DNA of 64,000 bases from Pseudomonas sp. MTM4 (GCF_019355055.1 NZ_CP048411.1:4201001-4265000), one strand, 5' to 3'; counted from the first letter of the stretch, positions 1-9,323 are shown. A program made the numbers and translations. The notes: generated from the letters alone by a model not told the origin.

Positions 1-2
1 AC

Positions 3-470
3 TTCATCTACGACGGTGACGGCTCGGACTTCGGCCTGCAGGGTCCGCCCGGCTCGGCGGCGATCGAGCGTCTGTTCCGCTCCTACTTCCAGCTGCGCAA
101 CGAGCCGTCCGAAGGCACCGAAATCGACTTCCGTTCCGACTATGCGCAGTTCTTCGACGACGGCATCGCCTTTGGTGGCCTGTTCACCGGCGCCGAAGAC
201 ATCAAGAGCCAGGAGCAGGCGCAGCGTTACGGTGGCACAGCGGGGCAGTCGTTCGATCCGTGCTACCACAGCGAGTGCGACAACCTCGGCAATATCTCCA
301 CCGAGGCGCTGGAGCTGCACGGCGATGCGCTGGCCTTCGCCACCAGCTGGCTGTCGCTGTCGACTAAGATGGTCGATGACGAGATTGCTGCGGCGGCCGA
401 GCAGAGCATAGGCACAATGCGCATTCAGCAGGTTCAGGAAAGGTCTCGCTGGGGCCTCTGGATCAGGTAA
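3..470 (+). CDS. M28-family aminopeptidase, C-terminal part (5' end outside window)
   Basis: An open frame enters from the left edge and ends at TAA 468-470, giving 155 residues. It contains DGDGSDFGL, then FFDDGIAFGGLFTGAE, then GGTAGQSFDPCYHSECDN. These match the end of secreted M28 Zn aminopeptidases such as the Pseudomonas PaAP type, where the GGLFTGAE segment precedes a disulfide-linked CYHxxCD region near the last zinc ligand. The family removes N-terminal amino acids from peptides outside the cell. The signal peptide and most zinc ligands lie upstream of the window, so activity cannot be judged. A strong hairpin follows the stop. The frame choice is secure from amino-acid composition and the family motifs. 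Confidence 0.85.
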   Translation, partial: FIYDGDGSDFGLQGPPGSAAIERLFRSYFQLRNEPSEGTEIDFRSDYAQFFDDGIAFGGLFTGAEDIKSQEQAQRYGGTAGQSFDPCYHSECDNLGNISTEALELHGDALAFATSWLSLSTKMVDDEIAAAAEQSIGTMRIQQVQERSRWGLWIR

Positions 471-480
471 GCGCGTAACC

Positions 481-504
481 ACCGCGCCGATTCGTCGGCG
501 CGGT
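481..504 (+). terminator. Hairpin with TTCG tetraloop after the aminopeptidase gene
   Basis: ACCGCGCCGA and TCGGCGCGGT form a perfect 10-bp stem closed by the tetraloop TTCG, beginning 10 bases after the stop codon. The loop is of the very stable UUCG type. There is no real T tract afterwards, so this may be a stabilising 3' hairpin rather than a classical intrinsic terminator. Confidence 0.6.
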
Positions 505-599
505 TCCACCCGTTCGGTCATCCGGCTCCCGATCCGCCTACGGCCAGCCGGCCAAATCTGCGACAATCGCCGTCCTCCCGAAATCGCTTACGGCTGTCC

Positions 600-3500
600 A
601 TGACCGACGCAACGCCCGCTTTCGACACCCTGCACAAAAATCTCGACCAGGCCTTCAGCGCCGACCGCCATCGCCTGCGCCGCCAGTTGCATGAGCTGAG
701 AAAAAAGCCAGACGAGAGCAAGCTCGCGCAGTGGCTCGAACGCTTCCAGGCCTCGGCTGCCAAGGTCGAGGCGCGGCGGCAGAGCGTGCCGGCCATCCGT
801 TACGACGATGCCCTGCCTATCGCCGCCAAGCGCGACGAGATCAAGGCCGCGCTGGAAAAGCATCAGGTGCTGGTGATCGCCGGCGAAACCGGTTCGGGCA
901 AGACCACTCAGCTGCCGAAGATCTGCCTGGAAATCGGCCGTGGCGTGCACGGGCTGATCGGCCATACCCAGCCGCGGCGTCTGGCCGCGCGCAGCGTTGC
1001 CACGCGCGTGGCGGAGGAAATCGGTACGCCGCTGGGCGAGCTGGTGGGCTATCAGGTGCGCTTCGAGGACCAGAGTACCGACAGCACGCTGATCAAGCTG
1101 ATGACCGACGGCATCCTGCTGGCTGAAACCCAGCACGACCGCTTTCTGGAAAAGTACGACACCATCATCGTCGACGAGGCCCACGAGCGCTCGCTGAACA
1201 TCGACTTCCTGCTGGGCTTCCTCAAGACGCTGCTGCCGCGCCGGCCGGATCTGAAGGTCATCATCACCTCGGCGACTATCGACCTGGAGCGCTTCAGCAA
1301 GCACTTCAATGACGCGCCGATCATCGAGGTTTCAGGGCGTACCTATCCGGTAGAGACCTGGTATCACCCATTGGCAGCGGAGACCGACGAAGACGGCAAC
1401 CGCGTCGAGGACGATCTGACCGTCGACCAGGGCATCCTCGCCGCGCTGGACGAGATCGAAGCCCATGAGAAGAGCATCGGCAAGCGCCCCGGCGACGTGC
1501 TGGTGTTCCTCCCCGGCGAGCGCGAGATTCGCGATGCCGCTGAGATGCTGCGCAAGGCCAACCTGCGCCTGACCGAAGTACTGCCGCTGTATGCGCGGCT
1601 GACGCCTGCCGAGCAGCAGAAGATTTTCCGCCCGGCAGCGGGGCGCAAGATCGTGCTGTCCACCAACGTGGCGGAAACCTCGCTCACCGTACCGGGCATC
1701 CGCTACGTGATCGACTCCGGCACCGCGCGTATCAGCCGCTACAGTTACCGCGCCAAGGTCCAGCGCCTGCCCATCGAGGCGGTGTCCCAAGCCAGCGCCA
1801 ACCAGCGCAAGGGCAGGTGCGGACGCGTCGAACCAGGCATCTGCATCCGCCTGTACAGCGAGGAAGATTTTCTTTCCCGCCCCGAATTCACCGATCCGGA
1901 AATCCTGCGTACCAACCTCGCCGCGGTCATTCTGCAGATGCTGCACCTGCGCCTGGGCGACATTCAGGACTTCCCCTTCATCGAGCCGCCGGACGGCAAG
2001 GCCATCAGCGACGGCTTCAACCTGTTGCAGGAACTCTCCGCGGTCAACCGTGAGAACCAGCTGACGCCGCTCGGTCGCCAGCTGGCGCGCCTGCCCATCG
2101 ACCCGCGGCTGGGCCGCATGCTGCTGGAAGCCGCGCAGCAGGGCAGCTTGGCCGAAGTGCTGATCGTCGCCAGTGCGCTTTCCGTACAGGACGTGCGCGA
2201 GCGCCCGGCTGATCGCCAGCAGCAGGCCGATCAGGCGCACGCGCAGTGGAAGGACCCCGATTCGGATTTCGCCGCGCTGATCAACCTCTGGCGCGGTTTC
2301 GAAGAGAAGCGTCAGGAACTGGGCTCCAACCCGCTGCGTACCTGGTGCCGGAAGAACTTCCTCAACTACCTGCGGCTGCGCGAGTGGCGTGATGCTCACC
2401 GCCAGCTCACCCTGATCGCCCGTGAGCTCAAGCTGGGCGCGAGCAAAGCCCCGGAAGCTGTTGTGCCTTCACTCGCCAAGGGCCGAAAAGCAGCCGAGCA
2501 GATCACGCCGACCACCGATACCAAGGTCAACGTGGTCCTCCGCCAGCAGGCCGAGGCTAGCGAAGCCGCACAGAAGGCTAAGGGCTACGCCGCGGTGCAC
2601 AAGGCGATCCTATCCGGCCTGCTCAGCCAGATCGGCCACAAGACCGAGGACGGCGATTTCCTTGGCGCACGCCAGCGGCGCTTCTGGGTGCATCCATCCA
2701 GCGTGATTGGTCGCAAGAAGCCCAACTGGATCATGGCCGCCGAGCTGGTGGAAACCACCAAGCTGTTCGCCCGGATGGTGGCGAAGATCGAGCCCGAGTG
2801 GATCGAGCCGCTGGCCGGCCACCTGATCAAGAAGAACCACTTCGAGCCGCACTGGGAAAAGAAGCGTGGCCAGGTGGTGGCCTACGAGCAGATCACGCTC
2901 TACGGTCTGATCGTGGTGGGCAAGCGCCCGGTGCATTACGGCCCGGTCGATCCGCCCACGGCGCGCGAACTCTTCATCCGCGAGGCGCTGGTGCGCGGCG
3001 AGATCAACAGCCGATCCCGTGCGCTTTCTGCCAACCGCGAACTGCTGGAGCGCATGGACGAGCTGGAAGCCAAGGCCCGCCGGCGCGACATTCTTGCGGA
3101 CGAGGAAACCCTGTTCGGCTACTACGATGCGCGGCTGCCCGTCGACATCTACCAGACCGCCAGCTTCGAGAACTGGTACAAGCGCGAGAGCCAGAAGAAC
3201 CTGCAATTGCTGGTCATGCGCGAGGAAGACGTGTTGGCCCGCGAGGCCCGCGAAGTCACCGCTGCGCAGTATCCCGATACCCTACGCATCGGCGAGCTGC
3301 AATTGCCGTTGGAGTACCACTTCGAGCCCAACCACCCGCGCGACGGCGTGACCCTGCGCGTGCCGGCGCCGCTGCTACCGCAACTGCGCCGTGAGCGGCT
3401 GGACTGGCTGGTGCCGGGGCTGATCGAGGCCAAGGCCGTGGCGCTGGTGCGCAACCTGCCCAAGGCGATACGCAAGAACTTCGTGCCGGTGCCGGATTTC

Positions 3501-4637
3501 GTCGGCGCGGCGCTGGCGAAGATCACCTTCGGCGAGGGTTCGCTACCCGAGGCGCTGGGCCGTGAACTGCTGCGCATGACCGGTGCCCGCGTGCCGGAAG
3601 AAGCCTGGCACGACGCGGCTACCGGGCTCGACAGCCATTTGAAGATGAACATCGAAGTGGTCGACGCCCGTGGCAAATTCCTCGGTGAAGGCCGCGACTT
3701 GGCCGAGCTTACCGCGCGATTCAGTGAGGCCAGCCAGGCCGCGCTGGCGCCGCCCCAGCAGAAGGCCGAGCAGAAGCCGGTCGAGGCCAAGGGCTTTGCT
3801 CAGGTGGCGGAGAAGACCCAGGCGAAGATGGCCGGGTTGTCCATGACCGTCTACCCGGCGCTAGTGGAAGAGCGTGGCGTGGTCAAAGAGGGGCGCTTCC
3901 CGACCCAGGCCGAGGCCGACTATCAGCACCGCCGCGCCCTGCAACGCCTGCTGCTGCAGCAACTGTCCGAGCCGGCCAAATACCTACGTAACAAGCTGCC
4001 AGGACTTACCGAGCTGGGCCTGCTCTATCGCGACATGGGCAAGGTCGATGCGCTGGTCGAGGACATCCTGCTGGCGAGTCTGGACAGCTGCGTCCTCGAC
4101 GGCGAAACCCAGCTACCGCGCGAAGGCGCCACCCTGGCCACGCTGGCCGAGAAAAAACGTGGTGAATGGACCGGCCACGCCGAGCGCCTGGCGCGCTTGG
4201 TGCTGGATATCCTCAAGCTCTGGCACGGCCTGCAGAAGCGCTTCAAGGGCAAGATCGACCTGGCCCAGGCCGTGGCGCTCAACGATATCAAGGCGCAACT
4301 CACTAACCTCGTTTATGCAGGCTTCGTCCGCGAAACGCCCGTCGAATGGCTGAAGGAATACCCGAGATATCTGAAGGCCATCGAGCAGCGTTTCGAGAAG
4401 ATCGGCGCGCAGCTGCAGCGTGATCGCGTCTGGTCTGGCGAACTTGCAGGCTACTGGGAGCAGTACCAGGCGCGGCTGAAGAAGCACCAGCAGGAAGGCA
4501 AGCGCGACCCGGAGCTGAGCCAGTACCGTTGGATGCTGGAGGAATACCGCGTTTCGCTCTGGGCGCAGCAGCTCGGGACGAAGATGCCGGCTTCGGACAA
4601 GCGGCTGAGCAAACAGTGGAGCCAGGTCGAGCCGTAA
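600..4637 (+). CDS. hrpA: ATP-dependent RNA helicase HrpA
   Basis: This 1345-residue protein is close in length to E. coli HrpA (about 1300). DEAH-box helicase motifs appear in order: Walker A GETGSGKTT at about 95-103, DEAH at 192-195, SAT at 224-226, and motif VI QRKGRCGR near residue 403. The helicase-associated and OB-fold domains follow, then the long HrpA-specific C-terminal region. The family unwinds RNA and resolves collided or stalled ribosomes and processes some mRNAs in the cytoplasm. The ATG at 600 gives the family N terminus. It is monocistronic by position, with a hairpin and a BIME just after the stop. Several long antisense open frames inside it are composition artefacts. Confidence 0.97.
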   Translation: MTDATPAFDTLHKNLDQAFSADRHRLRRQLHELRKKPDESKLAQWLERFQASAAKVEARRQSVPAIRYDDALPIAAKRDEIKAALEKHQVLVIAGETGSGKTTQLPKICLEIGRGVHGLIGHTQPRRLAARSVATRVAEEIGTPLGELVGYQVRFEDQSTDSTLIKLMTDGILLAETQHDRFLEKYDTIIVDEAHERSLNIDFLLGFLKTLLPRRPDLKVIITSATIDLERFSKHFNDAPIIEVSGRTYPVETWYHPLAAETDEDGNRVEDDLTVDQGILAALDEIEAHEKSIGKRPGDVLVFLPGEREIRDAAEMLRKANLRLTEVLPLYARLTPAEQQKIFRPAAGRKIVLSTNVAETSLTVPGIRYVIDSGTARISRYSYRAKVQRLPIEAVSQASANQRKGRCGRVEPGICIRLYSEEDFLSRPEFTDPEILRTNLAAVILQMLHLRLGDIQDFPFIEPPDGKAISDGFNLLQELSAVNRENQLTPLGRQLARLPIDPRLGRMLLEAAQQGSLAEVLIVASALSVQDVRERPADRQQQADQAHAQWKDPDSDFAALINLWRGFEEKRQELGSNPLRTWCRKNFLNYLRLREWRDAHRQLTLIARELKLGASKAPEAVVPSLAKGRKAAEQITPTTDTKVNVVLRQQAEASEAAQKAKGYAAVHKAILSGLLSQIGHKTEDGDFLGARQRRFWVHPSSVIGRKKPNWIMAAELVETTKLFARMVAKIEPEWIEPLAGHLIKKNHFEPHWEKKRGQVVAYEQITLYGLIVVGKRPVHYGPVDPPTARELFIREALVRGEINSRSRALSANRELLERMDELEAKARRRDILADEETLFGYYDARLPVDIYQTASFENWYKRESQKNLQLLVMREEDVLAREAREVTAAQYPDTLRIGELQLPLEYHFEPNHPRDGVTLRVPAPLLPQLRRERLDWLVPGLIEAKAVALVRNLPKAIRKNFVPVPDFVGAALAKITFGEGSLPEALGRELLRMTGARVPEEAWHDAATGLDSHLKMNIEVVDARGKFLGEGRDLAELTARFSEASQAALAPPQQKAEQKPVEAKGFAQVAEKTQAKMAGLSMTVYPALVEERGVVKEGRFPTQAEADYQHRRALQRLLLQQLSEPAKYLRNKLPGLTELGLLYRDMGKVDALVEDILLASLDSCVLDGETQLPREGATLATLAEKKRGEWTGHAERLARLVLDILKLWHGLQKRFKGKIDLAQAVALNDIKAQLTNLVYAGFVRETPVEWLKEYPRYLKAIEQRFEKIGAQLQRDRVWSGELAGYWEQYQARLKKHQQEGKRDPELSQYRWMLEEYRVSLWAQQLGTKMPASDKRLSKQWSQVEP

Positions 4638-4641
4638 GCCA

Positions 4642-4657
4642 ACGCCGCTTCCGGCGT
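4642..4657 (+). terminator. Short GC hairpin after hrpA
   Basis: ACGCCG, loop CTTC, CGGCGT form a perfect 6-bp stem starting 5 bases after the hrpA stop. There is no T run, so termination is only suggested by position. Confidence 0.35.
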
Positions 4658-4666
4658 GGTCCCAAC

Positions 4667-4726
4667 GTAGGGTGCGCTCAGCGCACCGCATGCAAGAGGC
4701 CCGGCGGTGCGCGGAGCGCACCCTAC
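4667..4726. repeat. BIME: two inverted REP elements, GTAGGGTGCGC family
   Basis: A REP on the plus strand (4667-4687) has the head GTAGGG followed by a GTGCGC/GCGCAC palindrome. A second copy lies in inverted orientation at 4706-4726 and ends in CCCTAC. The two are separated by 18 bases. The same family recurs at 33636-33702. The GTAG head plus imperfect palindrome is the classic REP signature recognised by RAYT transposases. Confidence 0.85.
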
Positions 4727-4863
4727 ACGAAGCCAGCCGGCCTTGGTGGAGCGGCTCCTCCCTGGCTGTTTCCCGTTTCGTCGTGACCCGCGTAGTTTCG
4801 GCTTGTGGCGGAGCTCAATAAACCTATGGCTGCGGCGCCGATACTTCGAGATTTGAGACGTTT

Positions 4864-5754
4864 ATGCAAAACCGGAACAGTCTGCCGGGCGTGGCCAGCT
4901 CGGTCGGGGCGTCGATACTTTTCGCCACGCTGTACTACTACACCTCGCTGCTCGAACCGCTGGACGGCCAGCAGATATACGGCTGGCGCATCCTGCTTAC
5001 CGCGCCCTGCCTGGCGGTGCTGCTGATCGGCTTCGGGCGCTGGGGCGAGGTTCGCCAGATCCTTGCGCGCCTGTCGGCAGAACCGCGGTTGTGGCTCGCG
5101 CTGCCGCTGTCTTCGGCGCTGGTCGGGTTACAGCTCTGGCTGTTCATGTGGGCGCCAATCAACGGCCACGGGCTGGACGTCTCCCTCGGCTACTTCCTGC
5201 TGCCGCTGACCCTCGTGCTGACCGGCCGGCTGGTGTTCGGCGAGGCGATCAGCCGCCTGCAGCGCCTGGCCTGCATACTGGCGGCCGTTGGCGTTGGTAA
5301 CGAACTGCTGCTTGCCTCGTCCCTTTCCTGGCCAGTGCTGGCGGTCGCGCTCGGCTATCCCTGCTACTTCATCCTGCGCCGCCGGATCGGCACCGCTAAC
5401 CTTGGCGGTCTGTGGCTTGACCTCGTCATCAGCCTGCCAGTCGCCGCTACCTTCGCCTTGGGCGATAGCGCCACCCTGCAACAGGTCATCGCAAGTTCAC
5501 GGCTGCAACTGCTGATCTTCGGATTGGGCGCGCTCAGCGCCCTGGCACTGGCCCTGATGATCATCGCCACCCGCCTCAACCTCGCCCTGTTCGGCCTGCT
5601 CAGCTACGTTGAGCCGGTGTTACTGGTCGTGGTCGCGTTACTGCTCGGCGAAAGCATCGCGCCGGACCAATGGCTGACTTATGGCGCGATCTGGATGGCA
5701 ATTGCGGTGCTGGTGGTGGAGGGAGTGAGGGCGTTGAGGAGGGGGAGGGGTTAG
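4864..5754 (+). CDS. rarD: EamA/DMT-superfamily permease, RarD type
   Basis: The protein has 296 residues and about ten hydrophobic segments arranged as two EamA-like halves. The N terminus (GVASSVGASILFATLYYY, then the WRILL segment near residues 43-47) and the C-terminal SYVEPVLLVVVALLLGE stretch match RarD-type members of the drug/metabolite transporter superfamily. It would act in the inner membrane; the substrate is unknown. The ATG at 4864 is followed directly by the first membrane segment. It is convergent with the downstream cupin gene. The RarD subgroup is inferred from overall pattern; another EamA subgroup is possible. Confidence 0.8.
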   Translation: MQNRNSLPGVASSVGASILFATLYYYTSLLEPLDGQQIYGWRILLTAPCLAVLLIGFGRWGEVRQILARLSAEPRLWLALPLSSALVGLQLWLFMWAPINGHGLDVSLGYFLLPLTLVLTGRLVFGEAISRLQRLACILAAVGVGNELLLASSLSWPVLAVALGYPCYFILRRRIGTANLGGLWLDLVISLPVAATFALGDSATLQQVIASSRLQLLIFGLGALSALALALMIIATRLNLALFGLLSYVEPVLLVVVALLLGESIAPDQWLTYGAIWMAIAVLVVEGVRALRRGRG

Positions 5755-5774
5755 CTGTTTAGGTGGGGCAGATT

Positions 5775-5792
5775 CGACCGGGCGGCCGGTCG
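5775..5792. terminator. Hairpin between convergent rarD and cupin genes
   Basis: CGACCGG, loop GCGG, CCGGTCG form a perfect 7-bp stem between two convergent stop codons. No T tract follows on either strand, so the role is inferred from position. Confidence 0.4.
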
Positions 5793-5835
5793 CGATAGGC
5801 AAAATCGGCCAAACGCTGCTACTCGCTCTCAGGTA

Positions 5836-6165
5836 TCAATCCACGACGAACAACTTGGCGCCGGTAGCGGTTGAAGACCGGTGAGCCTCCGCGTTGTCGG
5901 CCACTTGGTAGCTCATGCCGGCGCTCAAAGTGAATGTACGGCCATCATCGAGTTCGGTCTCCAGTTGACCTTCCAGACATAGCAGAATGTGTCCCTTCCG
6001 GCACCAATGATCGGCAACGTATCCAGGGGAGTAGTGAACCATTCGAACTCTCGTATTACCGAATTGGCAGGTACGCCAGAGCGCCGTGCCGGTCTCACCC
6101 GGATGCGCAATGGGTTCTATTTTCGACCAGTCGGTAGTGCCAAATGGGATGTCAGTGAGTTCCAT
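5836..6165 (-). CDS. Small cupin-fold protein with DHWC-KGH motif
   Basis: The protein has 109 residues. The segment DHWCRKGHILLCLEGQLE, followed by DGRTFTLSAGMSYQVADN, is a single cupin barrel of the type annotated as DHCW-motif cupin fold protein. The His and Cys residues in the first motif could bind a metal. No substrate is known. I chose the ATG at 6165 because it starts the family-like sequence MELTDIPFG and has AAGG six bases upstream; the frame stays open further upstream only from a weak TTG. Codon use is more AT-rich than that of hrpA, in line with the accessory character of this stretch. Confidence 0.8.
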   Translation of the reverse strand: MELTDIPFGTTDWSKIEPIAHPGETGTALWRTCQFGNTRVRMVHYSPGYVADHWCRKGHILLCLEGQLETELDDGRTFTLSAGMSYQVADNAEAHRSSTATGAKLFVVD

Positions 6166-6391
6166 GGTTGCCTTGCCAAAAGGGTAAGGTTCGAATCCTA
6201 CCGATACGCCACCAAGCCAAATAGATACAGATCGGCCTTGTTTCTCCAATACACCCACGTGCAACCCACTGGCGCCTCAGATGACTATTCGAAAAGGTCT
6301 AATCAAGCGGTTCGGAGCAAGTCGGGGCTCCGTACATGTCGGCGTCCGTCCAGGCGACCCTGACCGCCTGCTATCGGCCAGGAGCGGACGC

Positions 6392-7042
6392 TCACGAAGC
6401 CAACTCACCACGATTGGCAATCCATGCCAGTGCCGCGACCCAAACTACGGATACGGTGTAATTGAGCCGCTGATACAAGCCAAATCCATGTCCATCGTCG
6501 AATGCTTTGGCCATCATGCCGACAGTCACGACAGCAAAGATCACGCAGAGTATCGAGAACCATCCGAACGCTGGCGATGACAACAGCCTCTTGCTAAGAG
6601 CCCCCCAAAGCGCGGTCGCCAGCGTCAGCGAGAGGAACATGACTAGTCCTGCCAGGTTATGAACCTGCTGAGACGGCGAGGGTTGTGCAGGTGCGCATCC
6701 TGGATCGCATGAGAACACCCCAGTAGCAAAGCTTGCCAGACCGTGGATCAGTATCAGCGCTGCGCTGAGCTGGGCTAGACGCGATGTCGTGAACCTCCGA
6801 GCAACACCCAGAGCAAAAAGCATGAAGAGCACGCCTAGGGGGAAGTTGTTCACCCAGGCGGAGAACGGGTGGGTGGGGGCTCCTACTGCCCCTAACTGGC
6901 TCATCGCCTGGTCGATATGGCTGTAGCCCGGATAGCTCAGCGACGTTAGCGCCACGCCCGCAAAGAGCCAGAGGGGAATTAATAGCCCCAGGCACAGTAA
7001 AGTTCGGTCAAAGGTACTCACGGTGCGGCCTTCCCTTGTCAT
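6392..7042 (-). CDS. DUF998-type membrane protein
   Basis: This is a hydrophobic protein of about 216 residues with roughly six membrane segments. The pattern near the first loop (SYPGYSHIDQAMSQLGA), the NNFPLGVLF segment and the FSCDPGC loop are typical of DUF998 membrane proteins, whose function is unknown. The start is uncertain. ATG at 7042 has GGAG 12 bases upstream; ATG at 7060 is also in frame but has no usable ribosome-binding site. The gene is divergent from the LysR regulator at 7176, so the regulator may control it. Third codon positions are notably less GC-rich than in neighbouring core genes. Confidence 0.75.
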   Translation of the reverse strand: MTREGRTVSTFDRTLLCLGLLIPLWLFAGVALTSLSYPGYSHIDQAMSQLGAVGAPTHPFSAWVNNFPLGVLFMLFALGVARRFTTSRLAQLSAALILIHGLASFATGVFSCDPGCAPAQPSPSQQVHNLAGLVMFLSLTLATALWGALSKRLLSSPAFGWFSILCVIFAVVTVGMMAKAFDDGHGFGLYQRLNYTVSVVWVAALAWIANRGELAS

Positions 7043-7175
7043 GGCAACTACCAACTCCATCTCTCGTAAAGTGCCTGCATGCTAGGGATCACTGATGCTT
7101 TCGAGCTAACGATTTTTTTGCAAGGCAGCTTGCGCATGCATCATCCTGTCGCCCCTTCAAACCACGGATGGATCC

Positions 7176-8045
7176 ATGAGCAGACGTCTGCCAAGCACCT
7201 CTATGATGCTTGCCCTGGAAGCAGCCGCGCGCCATCAGAGCTTTGCCAAAGCGGCACAGGAGCTCTCGCTCAGCGAAGGTGCTGTCAGCCGGCAAATATC
7301 TAAACTGGAAGAATTTCTCGGGACGCGGCTGTTCAACCGTATCGGCAATCGCGTCGAGTTGTCAGTTGCTGGTGACAACTATGCTTCGCACATTCGTGCG
7401 GCACTGGCCGATATCGAACGGCACACCCGCCAGCTCGTTGCGGACGCTAGGGGCAGTACCTCGCTGGAAATTGGCGTCATTCCCACATTCGCCAGTCGTT
7501 GGTTGATACCCAGGCTGGCTCGATTCCAGGCGCGCTACCCCGATATAAAAGTGAATCTCCACGAACGCACACAGCCCTTTTCCCTTGAGCAAAGTGGCTT
7601 GCACGCTGCGATCAACTACGACCATCCCGTCTGGCAGACAATGCGAGTACAGCCGCTCTTTGTAGAACCGATGGTTGCCGTCTGTCACCCTCGCCTTGCA
7701 AGCGAAATACCCGAAAGCATGCCGCTACTTCACAAACTCGCGAGCCCCTATAGTTGGGCTCGTTATGCAACGCTTGCTGAATTGCCACTGGATTCCAACT
7801 CGACAGGCCCCACCTATGATCGCTATGCGCTGCTGATCGAAGCGGCGAAAGCCGGCATAGGAATGGCGCTCGTGCCTAACTGCTACGTTGAGGAGGAGCT
7901 GCTTGGAGGCCGGCTTGTAGCTCCTTGGCCGGCATTCGAAGAACTCTGCGAACGCTACGTCCTGGTAACTCGCCCGAGTACGCATGCCGCTTCTGCACTG
8001 ACGAATTTCAAACGTTGGCTTATGGAAGAGTCTGCTTCCGGCTAG
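7176..8045 (+). CDS. LysR-family transcriptional regulator (GcvA-like)
   Basis: The protein has 289 residues. The N-terminal winged helix-turn-helix covers about residues 5-65, with FAKAAQELSLSEGAVSRQIS as the recognition region and LGTRLFNR after it. A LysR substrate-binding domain follows from about 90 to 285. The linker and the SRWLIPRL segment resemble the GcvA/AmpR branch. It is transcribed divergently from the DUF998 gene, across an intergenic gap of about 130 bases, and the DUF6152 gene lies downstream on the same strand. By the usual LysR arrangement the divergent gene is the first candidate target. The effector cannot be read from the sequence. Confidence 0.9.
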   Translation: MSRRLPSTSMMLALEAAARHQSFAKAAQELSLSEGAVSRQISKLEEFLGTRLFNRIGNRVELSVAGDNYASHIRAALADIERHTRQLVADARGSTSLEIGVIPTFASRWLIPRLARFQARYPDIKVNLHERTQPFSLEQSGLHAAINYDHPVWQTMRVQPLFVEPMVAVCHPRLASEIPESMPLLHKLASPYSWARYATLAELPLDSNSTGPTYDRYALLIEAAKAGIGMALVPNCYVEEELLGGRLVAPWPAFEELCERYVLVTRPSTHAASALTNFKRWLMEESASG

Positions 8046-8236
8046 GCCATAACTGGCAATCATCCCTGAGCTTTAGCCAGCAACTCCGTCCGGTTTCGGC
8101 CAAAAGGCTGCCGTCGAAAAAAGCTGCTACACATCACTTCAGGAACGTAGGGCTGGCAGTTGCTCTACGGTAAAAACCGGGAACTGGGTCCAATGTGTCG
8201 ACTCTCAATTATTTATTCGCTCAAAGGAGCATGATT

Positions 8237-8674
8237 ATGTCGGTATCAAGCGAAAGCCGAACCGCCATCCGAGCAACCCCCCTCACGGCGCGCGATGCGG
8301 CGCATCGTATGGTCTTGATGCTTTGCGTCACAGCGATGGTGCTGTTTACAACGCAGGCCTTCGCTCACCACGGTTGGGCCTGGGCGGAAGAAGAGCAGTC
8401 GGAGTTGAAGGGCACGATTACCGAGATTTCGATGGCGCCACCTCATCCGGCCTTGCGCGTAGAGGCTCAAGACGGCCGTTTATGGCAAGTCGATCTGGGG
8501 AATCCGAACCAGACGCAACGTTCCGGTTTCACCGACGATACCGCCAAGGTAGGAGATGAAGTCACCGTACTCGGCAACCGCACCAAAGAGCCGAACGAAG
8601 CGCATATGAAAGCCGTGCGCATTACGGTCGGCGGCAAGCAATACGATATGTATCCGGAACGCATCAAGGAATGA
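8237..8674 (+). CDS. DUF6152-type exported protein
   Basis: The protein has 145 residues. A long N-terminal region leads into a hydrophobic signal segment (MVLMLCVTAMVLFTTQAFA) and then mature AHHGWAWAEEE. A small beta-rich domain follows (ELKGTITEISMAPPHP, then WQVDLGNPNQTQRSG). The HHGW start and the GTITEI...PHP pattern match proteins annotated as DUF6152, probably periplasmic and of unknown role. ATG at 8237 has AAAGGAG seven bases upstream and is preferred over the in-frame ATG at 8231, which lies too close to the same site. It is followed after 10 bases by a membrane protein gene, so the two are probably cotranscribed. Confidence 0.75.
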   Translation: MSVSSESRTAIRATPLTARDAAHRMVLMLCVTAMVLFTTQAFAHHGWAWAEEEQSELKGTITEISMAPPHPALRVEAQDGRLWQVDLGNPNQTQRSGFTDDTAKVGDEVTVLGNRTKEPNEAHMKAVRITVGGKQYDMYPERIKE

Positions 8675-8684
8675 CGACACGGCG

Positions 8685-9158
8685 ATGACGGGCTTTCTGC
8701 AATCAGTTGCTGGCTGGCCCGGTGCCGTCTTCCTGCAGGAATACTGGATTGCCTATCTGGTCGTCAATGCAACTCACATCCTTGGGATAGGGCTACTCCT
8801 CGGCGCGATCCTGCCGCTCGATTTGCTCCTTTTGCGTTCAATGCACGGACGGGATCTGCCGGTCCTTGGCCCCTTTCTAGTACGCGCAGCGGCAACGGGC
8901 ACTACACTTGCGGTGATAACGGGGCTTTGGTTGTTCTCAGTGAGGCCAGCGGAGTACGCAGAGAACCCAGCCTTTCTCTGCAAGGCCGCGCTGCTAGTGC
9001 TGGCGATCTGCAACATTGCACTCCAGCATCGCAGCGAGCGCTTTGATGCCGCCCTGTGCGGCGGCCAGCCAACTGTCCGAGTTCGCGCCCTGGCCGCCGC
9101 ATCCGCCATTCTTTGGCTTTCGATCCTCATAGCTGGCCGCTGGATCGGCTTTGTCTGA
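8685..9158 (+). CDS. Small integral membrane protein, DUF6644/DUF2214-like
   Basis: The protein has 157 residues and about four membrane segments. It begins LQSVAGWPGAVFLQEYW, followed by a helix with THILGIGLLLGAILPLDLLL. A histidine in the first long helix (NATHILG) and RHS/RW residues at the ends of helices resemble small heme- or metal-handling membrane proteins, but this is speculative. Proteins of this type commonly sit beside DUF6152 genes. The start ATG is 10 bases after the previous stop. I cannot assign a function; the DUF number is from memory of the pattern and should be verified. Confidence 0.6.
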   Translation: MTGFLQSVAGWPGAVFLQEYWIAYLVVNATHILGIGLLLGAILPLDLLLLRSMHGRDLPVLGPFLVRAAATGTTLAVITGLWLFSVRPAEYAENPAFLCKAALLVLAICNIALQHRSERFDAALCGGQPTVRVRALAAASAILWLSILIAGRWIGFV

Positions 9159-9323
9159 GGCGAGGATATCGCGGGCAGTTAGCGGCGCCACCAATTAGCG
9201 ACTCTGCCAGCGCTATCAATATTCCAGCAGAAGGTTTTTCATCTACTGTCCGCATGGGCCCACTCGAGAGCAGCAGTTCGCTCGCTGCCACGCGGCTTAT
9301 ATCTGTCTGCAAAATCTATGCGG

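Noticed and set aside
1332..2399. A 355-codon open frame on the minus strand within hrpA
   Set aside because: The hrpA protein has continuous helicase homology here, and the antisense frame shows no family features.
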